DNA of 64,000 nucleotides from Mycobacterium sp. KBS0706 (GTDB lineage: Bacteria > Pseudomonadota > Alphaproteobacteria > DSM-16000 > Inquilinaceae), in contig NZ_VCCH02000013.1 in assembly GCF_005938675.2 (NCBI RefSeq), positions 1-64,000 of the forward strand, written 5' to 3'. A program made the position numbers and the translations under genes. A model generated the notes under the pieces. The model worked only from the letters and a program-made list of their open reading frames with translations, made no database searches and was not told the origin of the DNA. The first letter of the stretch is position 1, and every line of letters begins with the position of its first letter. Shown here in pieces: positions 14,675-28,442 of this stretch.

Positions 14675-15178
14675 CTATATGGGACGCTGCGGCGTCGCGT
14701 CCAATCGCGACACGGCCTGCGATTCGAATCCGATCTCGACCCGGTCATTGGCCGGCTCCGCCTGCCCTGCCGGTGCCGGCAGCAGCGGATCGGCCGCGCC
14801 GGCGCCGGCGACCGTGATCCGCCCCGGCGCGATCCCGGCCGCCCGCAGCCGCGCCGCCACCAGCCTGGCCCGCCGCAGGGACAGGCGCTGGGCGGCCGCC
14901 GGGTCGCCGCCGGCATCGACATGGCCGGTGACGATCAGGCGCGGCGCCGGCCCCTGGGCGCGGCGCCGGGCGTCCTCGACCACCGCGGCGGCGACGGCGG
15001 CGGCGCCATCCGGGACCAGCCCGACCTTGCCGGGCAGGAAGAAGACATAGCGGATATCGGCCGACAGCGCCCGGTCCACCGGCACCGAATCGGGCAGCTC
15101 GACCGTCTCGCGCGACGGCACGCACCCCGCCGCCAGGCCTGCCAGGGCCACGCACATCAGCACCGCAACGATCCGCAT
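14675..15178 (-). CDS. OmpA-family peptidoglycan-associated lipoprotein
   Basis: The 167-residue product begins MRIVAVLMCVALAGLAAGC, a lipoprotein signal with lipobox LAAGC. After a linker comes an OmpA-like domain: a FFLPG strand, LIVTGHVDAGGDPAAAQRLS, LRRARLVAARLRAAGI and the closing NDRVEIGF. The TGHxD...LSxxRAxxV and NDRVE patterns are the peptidoglycan-binding signature. Likely location is the inner face of the outer membrane, bound to the wall. The start at 15178 is set by the signal peptide; the frame upstream is Arg-rich and unlikely. Confidence 0.85.
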   Translation of the reverse strand: MRIVAVLMCVALAGLAAGCVPSRETVELPDSVPVDRALSADIRYVFFLPGKVGLVPDGAAAVAAAVVEDARRRAQGPAPRLIVTGHVDAGGDPAAAQRLSLRRARLVAARLRAAGIAPGRITVAGAGAADPLLPAPAGQAEPANDRVEIGFESQAVSRLDATPQRPI

Positions 15179-15330
15179 CGTCCCCTTCGTCCCATCCTCG
15201 TCCCGCCGGCAGCATAGGGCCGCACGATGGCGGCGGCGAGGCGGCATCACCGGCTCGCTTCGATCCGGCGGTGGCCGGAGCGGATCGAGGTGGCTACCAT
15301 GCCCGCCGTCGAAGCAGCGCCAAGGGGATC

Positions 15331-16707
15331 ATGCGCATCGCCATCATCGGGGCCGGGTTCACCGGCTGCCTGCTCGCGGTCCAGCTCCTGCGCCGCTCGG
15401 CCGGGGCGGCGAAGGTCGTGCTGATCGAGCGCGGCGGCCCGCCCGGCCGCGGCATGGCCTACGGCACGCCGCATCCGGCGCATCTGCTGAACGTGCGGAC
15501 CGCCAATATGAGCGCCTTCCCGGACCAGCCGGAGGATTTCCAGAGCTGGGCCCGGGCGCATGGCGGCGAGGAGCCCTACCTGCCGCGCCGCTTCTACGGC
15601 GACTATCTCGGCGAGACCCTGGCCGCCGCCGGGCGCGACTTCCCCGGCGGGCTGACCATGCTGGCGGACGCCGCGGTGGGGCTGGACCGGCATGCCGATG
15701 GGGTGACGGTGCGCCTCGCCTCCGGCCGCACCGAGCCGGCCGACATCGCGGCGCTGTGCACCGGCAACGCGCCGCCCTCGGCCCCGGTGGCGCTGCCGGA
15801 CACGCCCGGACGGATCCTGGTCGGGCCGGAGGACGCCTGCCTGCCCTCGATCCGGCCGGACGAGACGGTGCTGATCCTCGGCACCGGCCTGACCATGATC
15901 GACATCGCCGCCGGCCTGGCGGCGCAAGAGCATCGCGGCCGCGTCCTGGCGCTGTCGCGGCGCGGGCTGCTGCCGCGGCCGCATCGCGACGTCGCCAGCA
16001 AGCCGGCGGCGCTCGACCCGGCGGAGTTCGTCGGCCGGCCGGCGCTGGCGGCGCTGCGCCGGATTCGCGGCCTGTGCCGCGAGGCGGAGGCGGCGGGCGG
16101 CGACTGGCGCGCCGTGATCGACGGGCTGCGGCCCTTCACCCAGGCGCTGTGGCGGGGCTGGGACGAGGTGGAGGCGGGGCGCTTCCTGCGCCATCTGCGG
16201 CCCTGGTGGGACGTGCACCGGCACCGGGTGGCGCCGGCCATCGCCGACCGGGTCGGGGCGATGATCGCCTCGGGCCAGCTGCAGGTCCTGGCCGGGCGGC
16301 TGCGCACGGTGACGCCGATGCCGGACGGGCTGTCGGTGACGCTGCGGCGGCGCGGTGGCACGGCCGACGAGACCCGCGACATCTGCCGCCTGGTCCTGGC
16401 CAGCGGGCCGGAGACCGACCCGGCGCGGACCGACGATCCGCTGCTGCGCTCGCTGCTCGCCGGTGGTGCTGTGCGGCCGGACCGGCTGCGGCTCGGCCTC
16501 GACGTCGATGCCGGGGGCCGGCTGATCGGCCATGACGGCCAGCCCTCGCCGCGGCTTTACGCGCTGGGGCCGCCGACCCGCGGCGCGTTCTGGGAGATCA
16601 CGGCCGTGCCCGACATCCGCAAGCAATGCGCCGAGGTGGCGGCGGCGATCCTGGCCGGCGATACGGTCCCGCCCCCCGCCAAGCCCGGCTTCGATCCGGG
16701 GATTTAG
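15331..16707 (+). CDS. FAD/NAD(P)-binding protein (flavoprotein monooxygenase-like)
   Basis: The 458-residue protein starts directly with a Rossmann dinucleotide motif (MRIAIIGAGFTGCLLAVQL), then an acidic residue after beta2 (VLIERGG) and GRGMAYGTPHPAHLLNVR, the pattern of the NAD_binding_9-type FAD/NAD(P) proteins. A second dinucleotide site appears at VLILGTGLTMIDIAAGL. It ends with YALGPPTRGAFWEITAVPDIRKQ, typical of the family. No substrate can be assigned. The ATG at 15331 follows AAGGGG; it diverges from the lipoprotein gene and stands alone. Repeat B copy 2 follows it. Confidence 0.8.
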   Translation: MRIAIIGAGFTGCLLAVQLLRRSAGAAKVVLIERGGPPGRGMAYGTPHPAHLLNVRTANMSAFPDQPEDFQSWARAHGGEEPYLPRRFYGDYLGETLAAAGRDFPGGLTMLADAAVGLDRHADGVTVRLASGRTEPADIAALCTGNAPPSAPVALPDTPGRILVGPEDACLPSIRPDETVLILGTGLTMIDIAAGLAAQEHRGRVLALSRRGLLPRPHRDVASKPAALDPAEFVGRPALAALRRIRGLCREAEAAGGDWRAVIDGLRPFTQALWRGWDEVEAGRFLRHLRPWWDVHRHRVAPAIADRVGAMIASGQLQVLAGRLRTVTPMPDGLSVTLRRRGGTADETRDICRLVLASGPETDPARTDDPLLRSLLAGGAVRPDRLRLGLDVDAGGRLIGHDGQPSPRLYALGPPTRGAFWEITAVPDIRKQCAEVAAAILAGDTVPPPAKPGFDPGI

Positions 16708-16728
16708 GAGGGCGCCTCCCCTAAAACT

Positions 16729-16804
16729 GCCATGCCCGGGCTTGACCCGGGCATCCAGAGGATCTCGACGATTCCTGGATTGCCGGGTCAAGCCCGGCAA
16801 TGAC
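16729..16804. repeat. Dispersed palindromic intergenic repeat B, copy 2
   Basis: Same organisation as 1813-1888: a catgcccgggcttgacccgggc hairpin start, a variable centre (gaggatctcgacgattc), then ggattgccgggtcaagcccggcaatgac. It lies between the ends of convergent genes and could serve as a bidirectional terminator. Confidence 0.85.
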
Positions 16805-16833
16805 AGTCAAAGGGGAAGGCGGAGAGCGGTGCT

Positions 16834-18621
<1,788 letters not shown>

Positions 18622-18693
18622 GGTCTCTCCCCGTCTCTACGTCTGTTGAAACAGCACTTCCTGCCCCGGAGGCCGGGGCCGGCCCGGACAAAA

Positions 18694-18972
18694 TCATCCG
18701 AACCGCATCACCGCGATCATCCACACCACGGCGATCGCGAAGCCGTACCAGAGGCTGCCCGCGGCCAGCCCGACCCAGGCGAGATGGATGTAGGCGGCGC
18801 CGAGCAGGCCGATGAACAGCCGGTCGCCGCGGGTTGTCGTCAAGGGAAGCAAGCCGCGCCGCGGCACCGACGGCGACGCCAGCTGCCACGCCGTCATGGC
18901 GACCAGCAGGGCCGCGATGCCGCAGAAAAACCAGGCGGTCGGCGCCGTCCACACCATCCAGTCGAGGGTCAT
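18694..18972 (-). CDS. glpU: DUF2160 small membrane protein of the glycerol transporter
   Basis: The 92-residue protein has two or three membrane helices (about 10-30, 50-72 and 73-90), including APTAWFFCGIAALLVAMTAWQ and RLFIGLLGAAYIHLAWVGLAAG. DUF2160 proteins sit in glycerol/carbohydrate ABC operons between permease and binding-protein genes, exactly as here (glpQ upstream, glpV downstream). The biochemical role is unknown; it may stabilise the complex. Confidence 0.85.
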   Translation of the reverse strand: MTLDWMVWTAPTAWFFCGIAALLVAMTAWQLASPSVPRRGLLPLTTTRGDRLFIGLLGAAYIHLAWVGLAAGSLWYGFAIAVVWMIAVMRFG

Positions 18973-18982
18973 GGCTGTCTCC

Positions 18983-19782
18983 TCACACCCGGCCCAGGGC
19001 GAAGCCCTTGGCGATGTAGTTGCGGACGAACCAGATCACGATCGCGCCGGGCACGATGGTCAGCACGCCGGCGGCGGCCAGCAGCGACCAGTCCATGCCG
19101 GACGCGCTGACCGTGCGCGTCATGGTGGCGGCGATCGGCTTGGCATTGACCGAGGTCAGGGTGCGCGCCAGCAGCAGCTCGACCCAGGAGAACATGAAGC
19201 AGAAGAAGGCGGTGACGCCGATGCCGCCGCGGATCAGCGGCACGAAGATGGTCAGGAAGAAGCGCGGGAAGGAGTAGCCGTCGATATAGGCGGTCTCGTC
19301 GATCTCCTTCGGCACGCCGGACATGAAGCCTTCCAGGATCCACACCGCCAGCGGCACGTTGAACAGGCAATGCGCCAGCGCCACGGCATAGGTCGTGTCG
19401 GTCAGGCCGATCGCGGAATACAGCTGGAAGAAGGGCAGCAGGAACACCGCCGGCGGCGACATCCGGTTCGACAGCAGCCAGAAGAACATGTGGGTGTCGC
19501 CGATGAAGCGGTACCGGCTGAAGGCGTAGGCCGCGGGCAGCGCCACCAGCACCGAGAGCACCATGTTCATCAGCACGTAGCTGATCGAGTTGAGGTAGCC
19601 CCAGTACCAGGACGGGTCGGTCAGGATGGTGGCGTAGTTGGCGACGGTCACCTTGTTCGGGAACAGGGTGAAGCCGGACAGGATCTCCTGGTTCTCCTTC
19701 AGCGACATGCTGACCAGCCAGTAGATCGGCAGCAGCAGGAAGACCATGTACAGGATCAGGATGACGGCGCGGGTGCGCGGGC

Positions 19783-19786
<4 letters not shown>
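18983..19786 (-). CDS. glpQ: Glycerol ABC transporter permease GlpQ
   Basis: The 267-residue inner-membrane permease has six predicted helices, starting RAVILILYMVFLLLPIYWLV. The conserved cytoplasmic EAA loop (EGFMSGVPKEIDETAYIDG) contacts the ATPases. The frame runs far upstream inside glpP, but the true start is the ATG at 19786, which overlaps the glpP stop (ATGA). It forms the membrane channel together with GlpP. Confidence 0.9.
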
Positions 19787-20655
<869 letters not shown>

Positions 20656-20658
20656 GGG

Positions 20659-21744
<1,086 letters not shown>

Positions 21745-21748
21745 TAAT

Positions 21749-22831
21749 TCACCTGGTCCGGGCCGGCGCGGCGGCGAGACGCCCGGCCGGGTCGAAGACG
21801 TAGATCCGGGCGGGATCGATCGCGACGGTCAGCGGCTCGCCCAGCGGGTGCTTGTGCACCCCGGTCTGCTGCGCCACCCAGGGCCGGTCGCCGAAATGGA
21901 AATGGACATAGGTCTCGGAGCCGCTGATCTCGGCCAGCTCGACCCGGGTCGTCACCGAGGCCTCACCCGGCCCGCCGGAGCCGAGGCGGAGATGGCCTGG
22001 CCGCACGCCCACGGTGCAGGGCCCGGCTGCCAGCCCTTCCAGGTGCCCGGCCAGCGGCACGGCGACGCCCTCGGTCAGGCGCAGGGCGCCATCCGCCACC
22101 TCGGCGGGGCCGAGATTCATCGGCGGATCGCTGAACGCCTCGGCCACCCGGGTCGAGGCCGGGTGCTGGAACACCTCGACCGTCGGCCCGGCCTGCAGCA
22201 GCCGGCCTTCATCCAGCACCGCGGTGCGGCCGCCCAGGATCAGCGCCTCGGCCGGCTCGGTGGTGGCGTAGACCACGATCGCCTTGCCGCGGCGGAAGAT
22301 CTCCGACAGCTCGGCCCGCAACTCCTCGCGCAGCTTGTAGTCGAGATTGACCAGCGGCTCGTCCAGCAGCAGCAGCCCGGCATCCTTGACCAGGGCGCGG
22401 GCGATCGCGGTGCGCTGCTGCTGGCCGCCCGACAGCTCGCCCGGCAGCCGGGTCAGGAACCGGTCGATCCGCAGCATCGCCGCGGTCTCGCGCACCCGGC
22501 GGTCGACCTCGGCCCGGCCCAGGCCCTTGAGGCGCAGCGGCGAGGCGATGTTGTCGTAGACCGTCTTCGACGGGTAGTTGATGAATTGCTGGTAGACCAT
22601 GGCGACGTCGCGGTTCCGCACCGAGGTGCCGGTGACATCGCGGCCGTCGACCATGACGCGGCCGCGGCTCGGCCGCTCCAGCCCCGCCATCAGCCGCATC
22701 AGCGTGGTCTTGCCGGCCTGGGTGCGGCCCAGCAGCACGGTCAGCGTGCCGGGCTCCAGCGCCAGGTCGAGCGGATGGATGTGTGTCTCCGCCCCGACCT
22801 CCCGGGTCACGCTTTCGAGCACGAGCGTCAC
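21749..22831 (-). CDS. glpS: Glycerol ABC transporter ATPase GlpS
   Basis: The 360-residue ATPase has Walker A VLLGRTQAGKTTLMR, LPGELSGGQQQRTAIARAL, Walker B LLLLDEPLVNLD, and an H-loop position reading YATTEPAEAL, where Thr replaces the usual His. The C-terminal TOBE-like domain contains VGVRPGHL. Paired with GlpT, the two give complementary non-canonical features (GlpT lacks LSGGQ, GlpS lacks the H-loop His), which suggests an asymmetric ATPase pair. The start is GTG at 22831, overlapping the glpD stop (GTGA). Confidence 0.88.
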   Translation of the reverse strand: MTLVLESVTREVGAETHIHPLDLALEPGTLTVLLGRTQAGKTTLMRLMAGLERPSRGRVMVDGRDVTGTSVRNRDVAMVYQQFINYPSKTVYDNIASPLRLKGLGRAEVDRRVRETAAMLRIDRFLTRLPGELSGGQQQRTAIARALVKDAGLLLLDEPLVNLDYKLREELRAELSEIFRRGKAIVVYATTEPAEALILGGRTAVLDEGRLLQAGPTVEVFQHPASTRVAEAFSDPPMNLGPAEVADGALRLTEGVAVPLAGHLEGLAAGPCTVGVRPGHLRLGSGGPGEASVTTRVELAEISGSETYVHFHFGDRPWVAQQTGVHKHPLGEPLTVAIDPARIYVFDPAGRLAAAPARTR

Positions 22832-24351
22832 GATGCGGCCCTTTCCTCGGGACGGGAGTTGCGGGCCCTGAGCCACTCGTCGACCAAGCCATGCGCCTCG
22901 GCCGGGATGTGCAGCCCCAGCTTGGACCGGCGCCACAGCACGTCCTCGGCGGTGCGCGCCCATTCCTGGTCGGCCAGGTAGTCGAGCTCGGCCTCGGTCA
23001 GCCCGGCGCCGAAGTCGCGGCCGAGATCCTCCAGGCTCCGAGCCTCTCCCAGCAGCCGGTCGACCCTTGTGCCATAGGCGCGGGCCAGGCGGCGGGCCAG
23101 CGGTTCCGGCAGCCAGGGCCGAGCGGCGCGCAGCTTGGCCAGGAAGCCCTCGAAATCGGCGTCCGGGATGTCGCCGCCGGGCAGCGGGGCCGACGCGGTC
23201 CAGGGTGCGCCCTTGATGCCCATGACCGGCGCCAGCTTCTCCAGCGCATGCTCGGACAGGCGGCGGAAGGTGGTGATCTTGCCGCCGAACACCGACAGGG
23301 CCGGCGCCTGGCCTTCCGGCGCATCCAGCTCCAGCACGTAGTCGCGCGTCGCCTCGGATGCGCTGGATGAGCCGTCATCGTAGAGCGGCCGCACGCCGGC
23401 ATAGCTCCAGACCACATCGTCCGGGGTCGGGCCGGCGGCGAAGCAGCGGCCGACCGCCTCGCACAGATAGGCCGTCTCCTCCGGCGTGATGCCGACGCCG
23501 GCCGGGTCGCCCTGGTAGTCGAGGTCGGTGGTGCCGATCAGCGAGAACTTGCCCTCATAGGGGATGACGAAGACGATGCGCCGGTCGGCATTCTGCAGGA
23601 TGAAGGCCTCGGGCCCGTCATAGAGCCGCGGCACCACGATGTGGCTGCCCTTGACCAGCCGCACGCTGGAGGCGCCGGGCAGGCCGACCGTGTCGTTCAG
23701 CACATGCTTGACCCAGGGGCCGCCGGCATTGACCAGGCCGCGCGCCGCGACCTGCCGCTCCGTCCCGTCGGCGGCGCGCAGGGTCGCCGACCAGCGGCCG
23801 TTTTCGCGCTTCGCCGCGACGCATTCGGTGCGGGTCAGGATCTCGGCGCCGCGCTCCTTCGCGTCCAGCGCCGCCAGCGCCACCATGCGGGCATCGTCGA
23901 CCCAGCAGTCGGAATATTCGAAACCGCGCGTCAGATGCGGCCGCAGCACCCGGCCGATGGCGCCGCCGCGCAGCTTCAGCCCGTGGCTGGCCGGCAGCAG
24001 CTTGCGGCCGCCGAGATGGTCGTACAGGAACAGGCCGAGCCGCACCATCCAGGCCGGCCGCATCGACCGGTCGTGCGGCAGCACGAATCGCAGCGGCCAG
24101 ATGATGTGCGGCGCCGCACGCAGCAGCACCTCGCGCTCCATCAGCGCCTCGCGGACCAGGCGGAACTCGTAATATTCGAGATAGCGCAGCCCGCCATGGA
24201 TCAGCTTGGTCGAGGCCGAGGAGGTGGCGCCGGCCAGGTCGGCCTTCTCGCACAGCAGGACGGACAGGCCGCGCCCGGCCGCATCGCGGGCGATGCCGAC
24301 GCCGTTGACGCCACCGCCGATGACCAGGAGGTCGTACAGCACCTCAGCCAC
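22828..24351 (-). CDS. glpD: Glycerol-3-phosphate dehydrogenase
   Basis: FAD-dependent, membrane-associated oxidation of glycerol-3-phosphate to dihydroxyacetone phosphate, feeding electrons to quinone. The 507-residue chain begins VAEVLYDLLVIGGGVNGVGI, a GxGxxG FAD motif, then SSASTKLIHGGLRYLEYYEF and SVFGGKITTFRRLSEHAL, both family signatures. The GTG at 24351 gives the usual length of about 500; the frame upstream to 24480 lies in promoter sequence. It is first in the glycerol import operon, coupling uptake to catabolism. A glycerol kinase gene is not in the window. Confidence 0.93.
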   Translation of the reverse strand: MAEVLYDLLVIGGGVNGVGIARDAAGRGLSVLLCEKADLAGATSSASTKLIHGGLRYLEYYEFRLVREALMEREVLLRAAPHIIWPLRFVLPHDRSMRPAWMVRLGLFLYDHLGGRKLLPASHGLKLRGGAIGRVLRPHLTRGFEYSDCWVDDARMVALAALDAKERGAEILTRTECVAAKRENGRWSATLRAADGTERQVAARGLVNAGGPWVKHVLNDTVGLPGASSVRLVKGSHIVVPRLYDGPEAFILQNADRRIVFVIPYEGKFSLIGTTDLDYQGDPAGVGITPEETAYLCEAVGRCFAAGPTPDDVVWSYAGVRPLYDDGSSSASEATRDYVLELDAPEGQAPALSVFGGKITTFRRLSEHALEKLAPVMGIKGAPWTASAPLPGGDIPDADFEGFLAKLRAARPWLPEPLARRLARAYGTRVDRLLGEARSLEDLGRDFGAGLTEAELDYLADQEWARTAEDVLWRRSKLGLHIPAEAHGLVDEWLRARNSRPEERAAS

Positions 24352-24647
24352 GTTTCCTGCCTTTGTTTGCGGCTGCGCCGCTTTCGATCTTCGCAAACGA
24401 AAATCTGCCTGCGGTCCCGTTCCGATGCAATCGGAATTCGCGGCGGACACGCAGTATCTTATCCCGCCGGATGTTCGCATGTGCGAAAGCGAAGGCAGAC
24501 GCTCATCGTATTATCTTGTCACCCATGTAAAATACACAAGTTTGAGAATATTTTATGTGAAATAGAGATTGCGTTCATCGAGGTTCCCCGCCTTACTGTG
24601 CGCGACGCCGCCACACCACCAACCAACCGAACATCGGAGGTCGAGTC
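24352..24647. promoter_or_regulatory. Divergent control region between glpD and sbp, with candidate repressor sites
   Basis: No gene is seen. A perfect 14-bp palindrome ttcgcatgtgcgaa is at 24474-24487, and an inverted pair tttcg/cgaaa at 24382-24402. TTTCG/TTCGC-type half-sites are those expected for DeoR-family regulators such as GlpR, so these are candidate glp operators. The sbp side (about 24505-24575) is strongly AT-rich and must hold the sulfate promoter. A GGAGG precedes sbp. Confidence 0.5.
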
Positions 24648-25652
24648 ATGCGGATCATGACCACTCGGCTGCTGGCCGCGGCGGCCATCGCGCTGGCTGC
24701 GGCCACGGCGCATGCGGCCGACATCAAGCTGCTCAACGTGTCCTACGACCCGACGCGCGAGCTGTACAAGCAGGTCAACGCCGGCTTCGCCGAGCAGTGG
24801 AAGGCGAAGTCCGGCGACACCCTGACCATCGAGGCCTCGCATGGCGGGTCGGGCGCGCAGGCGCGCTCGGTGATCGACGGGCTGCAGGCCGATGTCGTCA
24901 CCCTGGCGCTGGCCTATGACGTCGACGCGATCGCCAACAAGGGGCTGATCGACAAGGCCTGGCAGAAGCGCCTGCCGGACAACAGCGCGCCCTACACCTC
25001 GACCATCGTGTTCCTGGTGCGCAAGGGCAACCCGTTGGGGATCAAGGACTGGCCGGACCTGGCCAAGGAGGGGGTCCAGGTGATCACCCCGAACCCGAAG
25101 ACCTCGGGCGGGGCGCGCTGGAACTATCTCGCCGCCTGGGGCTATGCGCTGAAGCAGCCCGGCGGCAACGACCAGACGGCCCAGGACTTCGTGCAGAAGA
25201 TCTACGCCAATGTCCCGGTGCTGGACACCGGCGCCCGCGGCTCGACCACCACCTTCGTCCAGCGTGGCATCGGCGACGTGCTGATCGCCTGGGAGAACGA
25301 GGCCTTTCTGGCGGTCAAGGAGCTGGGCCCCGACGAGTTCGACATCGTCGTGCCGTCAGTCTCGATCCTGGCCGAGCCGACGGTCGCGGTGGTCGACAAG
25401 GTGGTCGACGCCCGCGGCACCCGCGCCGTGGCCCAGGCCTATCTCGAATTCCTGTATTCGCCCGAAGGGCAGGAGCTCGCCGCCAAGAACTTCTACCGGC
25501 CGCGGTCGCCGGAGGTGGCGGCGAAATACAAGGATAGCTTCCCGGCCGTGAACCTGTTCACCATCGACGATCTCTTCGGTGGCTGGCAGAAGGCCCAAAA
25601 GGCACATTTCTCGGATGGCGGCACCTTCGATCAGATCTACCGAAAGGGCTAG
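24648..25652 (+). CDS. sbp: Sulfate ABC transporter, periplasmic substrate-binding protein
   Basis: Binds sulfate (or thiosulfate) in the periplasm. The 334-residue chain has a Sec signal ([19 protein letters not shown]), then a mature start [18 protein letters not shown], followed by [16 protein letters not shown] and [13 protein letters not shown]. These are close to E. coli Sbp and contain the anion-binding Ser/Gly loop. The start at 24648 is preceded by GGAGG; an ATG three codons on is possible. It is the first gene of the sbp-cysT-cysW-cysA operon. Confidence 0.93.
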   Translation: MRIMTTRLLAAAAIALAAATAHAADIKLLNVSYDPTRELYKQVNAGFAEQWKAKSGDTLTIEASHGGSGAQARSVIDGLQADVVTLALAYDVDAIANKGLIDKAWQKRLPDNSAPYTSTIVFLVRKGNPLGIKDWPDLAKEGVQVITPNPKTSGGARWNYLAAWGYALKQPGGNDQTAQDFVQKIYANVPVLDTGARGSTTTFVQRGIGDVLIAWENEAFLAVKELGPDEFDIVVPSVSILAEPTVAVVDKVVDARGTRAVAQAYLEFLYSPEGQELAAKNFYRPRSPEVAAKYKDSFPAVNLFTIDDLFGGWQKAQKAHFSDGGTFDQIYRKG

Positions 25653-26490
25653 GGAAAGCCCGCCCCCGGCATCGCGCCATGTCGGCGTGCTGCCGGGATT
25701 CGGGCTGACCCTGGGCTTTTCCCTCACCTATCTCGCGCTGCTGGTGCTGCTGCCGCTGGCGGCGCTGGTGATTCGGCCCTGGGAGCTCGGGGTCGACGGC
25801 GTCTGGCGCGTGGTGTCCTCGCCGCGCACCCTGGCGGCGCTCAAGGTCAGCTTCGGCCTGGCGCTGGCGGCGGCGGCGGTGAACGTCGTGTTCGGCACGC
25901 TGGTGGCCTGGGTGGTGACGCGCTACCGCTTCTGGGGCCGGCCGCTGATGAACGCGCTGATCGACCTGCCCTTCGCCCTGCCGACGGCGGTGGCCGGCAT
26001 CGCGCTGGCCGCGCTGTACTCGCCCAAGGGCTGGCTCGGCGGGCCCTTGATGCAGCTCGGCATCAAGGCCGCCTTCGGACCGCCCGGCATCTTCATCGCC
26101 CTGGTCTTCATCGGCCTGCCCTTCGTGGTGCGCACGGTCGAGCCGGTGCTGGAAGACCTCGACCGCGAGATCGAGGAGGCGGCCGCCACGCTCGGCGCCC
26201 GGCGCTGGCAGGTGGTGTGCCGGGTGGTGCTGCCGCTCTTGTCGCCGGCGATCCTGACCGGCTTCATCCTGGCCTTCGCCCGCGCGGTCGGCGAATACGG
26301 CTCGGTCATCTTCATCGCCGGCAACATCCCGGGCATATCGGAGATCGCGCCGCTGCTGATCGTGATCCGGCTGGAGGAGTACGATTATGCCGGCGCCGCG
26401 ACGATCGGCGCGGTGATGCTGGCCGCCGCCTTCGTCATCATCCTGGTGATCAACCTGCTGCAGCGCTGGAGCCGCAAATGGGCGGACTGA
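25615..26490 (+). CDS. cysT: Sulfate ABC transporter permease CysT
   Basis: The 291-residue inner-membrane permease begins its first helix near residue 25 ([23 protein letters not shown]). The EAA loop is [18 protein letters not shown], followed by [31 protein letters not shown], typical of CysT. The ATG at 25615 overlaps the end of sbp by 38 bases; an internal GTG at 25687 would remove the overlap but shorten the N-terminus. The 3' end overlaps cysW. Confidence 0.9.
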   Translation: MAAPSIRSTERARESPPPASRHVGVLPGFGLTLGFSLTYLALLVLLPLAALVIRPWELGVDGVWRVVSSPRTLAALKVSFGLALAAAAVNVVFGTLVAWVVTRYRFWGRPLMNALIDLPFALPTAVAGIALAALYSPKGWLGGPLMQLGIKAAFGPPGIFIALVFIGLPFVVRTVEPVLEDLDREIEEAAATLGARRWQVVCRVVLPLLSPAILTGFILAFARAVGEYGSVIFIAGNIPGISEIAPLLIVIRLEEYDYAGAATIGAVMLAAAFVIILVINLLQRWSRKWAD

Positions 26491-27368
26491 CCCGCACGCT
26501 CGCGGCCGCGCGCACCCGGCTGAAGCCAACCGAGCGGCCGTGGGAGGAGCCGGCCGGCATCCGCCTGGCGCTGATCGCCATCGCCGTGATCTTCCTCGGC
26601 GTGTTCCTGGTGCTGCCGCTGGCGGTGGTGCTGACCGAGGCGATGCGCCGCGGCATCGACGCCTATCTCGAGGGCATCGGCAGCGACGATTCGCTGGCGG
26701 CGATCCGCCTGACCCTGACCGTCGCCGCCATCGCCGTGCCGCTGAACACCGTGTTCGGCCTGGCCACCGCCTGGGCGATCGCCAAGTTCGAGTTCCCGGG
26801 CAAGAGCCTGCTGACCACCTTCGTCGACCTGCCCTTCTCGGTCTCGCCGGTGATCTCGGGCCTGATCTATGTGCTGCTGTTCGGGGCGAATGGCTGGTTC
26901 GGCCCGTTCCTGGAGGCGCACGGCATCCGGGTGATCTTCACCGTCACCGGCCTGGTGATCGCCACCATCTTCGTCACCCTGCCCTTCGTGGCGCGCGAGC
27001 TGATCCCGCTGATGCAGGAGCAGGGCACCGACGAGGAGGAGGCGGCGGTGCTGCTGGGCGCCAGCGGCTGGCAGACCTTCCTGCGGGTGACGCTGCCCAA
27101 CGTCAAATGGGCGCTCTTGTACGGCGTGCTGCTATGCAACGCCCGGGCGATGGGCGAGTTCGGCGCCGTCTCGGTCGTCTCCGGCCATATCCGCGGCCAG
27201 ACCAACACCATGCCGCTGCAGGTCGAGATCCTCTACAACGAGTATAATTTCGTCGGCGCCTTCGCCGTGGCCTCGCTGCTGGCCGGACTGGCGCTGGTGA
27301 CGCTGGTGCTGAAGACCCTGCTCGAATGGCGGTTCCGGTCGGACCGCACGGAGCCCGCGGAGAGCTGA
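26478..27368 (+). CDS. cysW: Sulfate ABC transporter permease CysW
   Basis: The 296-residue permease has a first helix around residues 30-50 ([20 protein letters not shown]). The EAA loop is [17 protein letters not shown], and the [21 protein letters not shown] signature is typical of CysW. The ATG at 26478 overlaps the cysT stop by 13 bases; the frame continues upstream only inside cysT. It forms the channel with CysT. Confidence 0.9.
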   Translation: MGGLTRTLAAARTRLKPTERPWEEPAGIRLALIAIAVIFLGVFLVLPLAVVLTEAMRRGIDAYLEGIGSDDSLAAIRLTLTVAAIAVPLNTVFGLATAWAIAKFEFPGKSLLTTFVDLPFSVSPVISGLIYVLLFGANGWFGPFLEAHGIRVIFTVTGLVIATIFVTLPFVARELIPLMQEQGTDEEEAAVLLGASGWQTFLRVTLPNVKWALLYGVLLCNARAMGEFGAVSVVSGHIRGQTNTMPLQVEILYNEYNFVGAFAVASLLAGLALVTLVLKTLLEWRFRSDRTEPAES

Positions 27369-28438
27369 TGCCGATCGCCATCCAAGGCCTGACCAGGCGC
27401 TTCGGCCCGGTCTATGCGCTCAACGGCATCGAGCTGGAGGTGCCGGACCGCGCCTTCGTCGCCCTGCTCGGCCCGTCCGGCTCGGGCAAGACCACGCTGC
27501 TGCGCATCGTGGCGGGGCTGGAGCGGGCGGATGAGGGGCAGATTCTGGTCGACGGCGCCGACATCGCCGCGGTCAAGCCGCGCCAGCGCCGCATCGGCTT
27601 CGTGTTCCAGCACTACGCCCTGTTCCGGCACATGACCGTGTTCGGCAACATCGCCTTCGGCCTGCAGGTGCGGCCCGGCGCCACCCGCCCGGACAAGGCT
27701 GAGATCCACCGCCGAGTCGAGGAGCTGCTGGAGCTGGTGCAGCTGCCCGGGCTGTCGCGCCGCTATCCGCGCCAACTGTCCGGCGGCCAGCGCCAGAGAG
27801 TCGCGCTGGCCCGGGCGCTGGCGATCGAGCCCAAATTGCTTCTGCTGGACGAGCCGTTCGGCGCCCTCGACGCCAAGGTGCGGAAGGAGCTGCGGGTGTG
27901 GCTGCGCGAGCTGCACGACCGCACCGGCCTGACCAGCCTGTTCGTCACCCATGACCAGGAGGAGGCGCTGGAGCTGGCCGACCAGGTGGTGGTGATGCGC
28001 GACGGGCGGATCGAACAGCAGGGCAACCCGGCGGCGCTGGTCGACAGCCCCGCCACCGCCTTCGTCTCCAGCTTCCTCGGCGACGTCAACCGGCTGCCCT
28101 GCACGGTGGCGGCGGCGAATGTGGTGGAGGTCGCCGGCCTGCGCCTACCGGCCGACACCAGCGGCCTCGCGGTCGGCAGCAGGGCCGTCGCCGACATCCG
28201 CCCGCGCGCCATCCGGCTGCTGCCGGCCGGCACGTCGGGCGATGGTCTCGTCGCCGGAACCGCCCGGCGGGTGCTGCACAGCGCCACCACGGTGACGGTG
28301 GAGGCGGAGACGCCGCTGTCCGCCGACCCGATCCGGATCGAGGCCGACCGCTACAGCCCGGACCTGCCGGCGCTGTCGGTCGGCGACCCGCTGGCGTTGC
28401 GCCTGCCGCCGCCCTTCGTGTTCGCGGCGGAGCGGTAG
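27368..28438 (+). CDS. cysA: Sulfate ABC transporter ATPase CysA
   Basis: The 356-residue ATPase has Walker [15 protein letters not shown] (about 35-48), Q-loop [21 protein letters not shown], signature [15 protein letters not shown], Walker [13 protein letters not shown] and H-loop VTHDQEEAL, all intact. A C-terminal TOBE-like domain follows (about 240-356). The ATG overlaps the cysW stop by one base (TGATG). It completes the sulfate importer. Confidence 0.93.
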   Translation: MPIAIQGLTRRFGPVYALNGIELEVPDRAFVALLGPSGSGKTTLLRIVAGLERADEGQILVDGADIAAVKPRQRRIGFVFQHYALFRHMTVFGNIAFGLQVRPGATRPDKAEIHRRVEELLELVQLPGLSRRYPRQLSGGQRQRVALARALAIEPKLLLLDEPFGALDAKVRKELRVWLRELHDRTGLTSLFVTHDQEEALELADQVVVMRDGRIEQQGNPAALVDSPATAFVSSFLGDVNRLPCTVAAANVVEVAGLRLPADTSGLAVGSRAVADIRPRAIRLLPAGTSGDGLVAGTARRVLHSATTVTVEAETPLSADPIRIEADRYSPDLPALSVGDPLALRLPPPFVFAAER

Positions 28439-28442
28439 GGCC

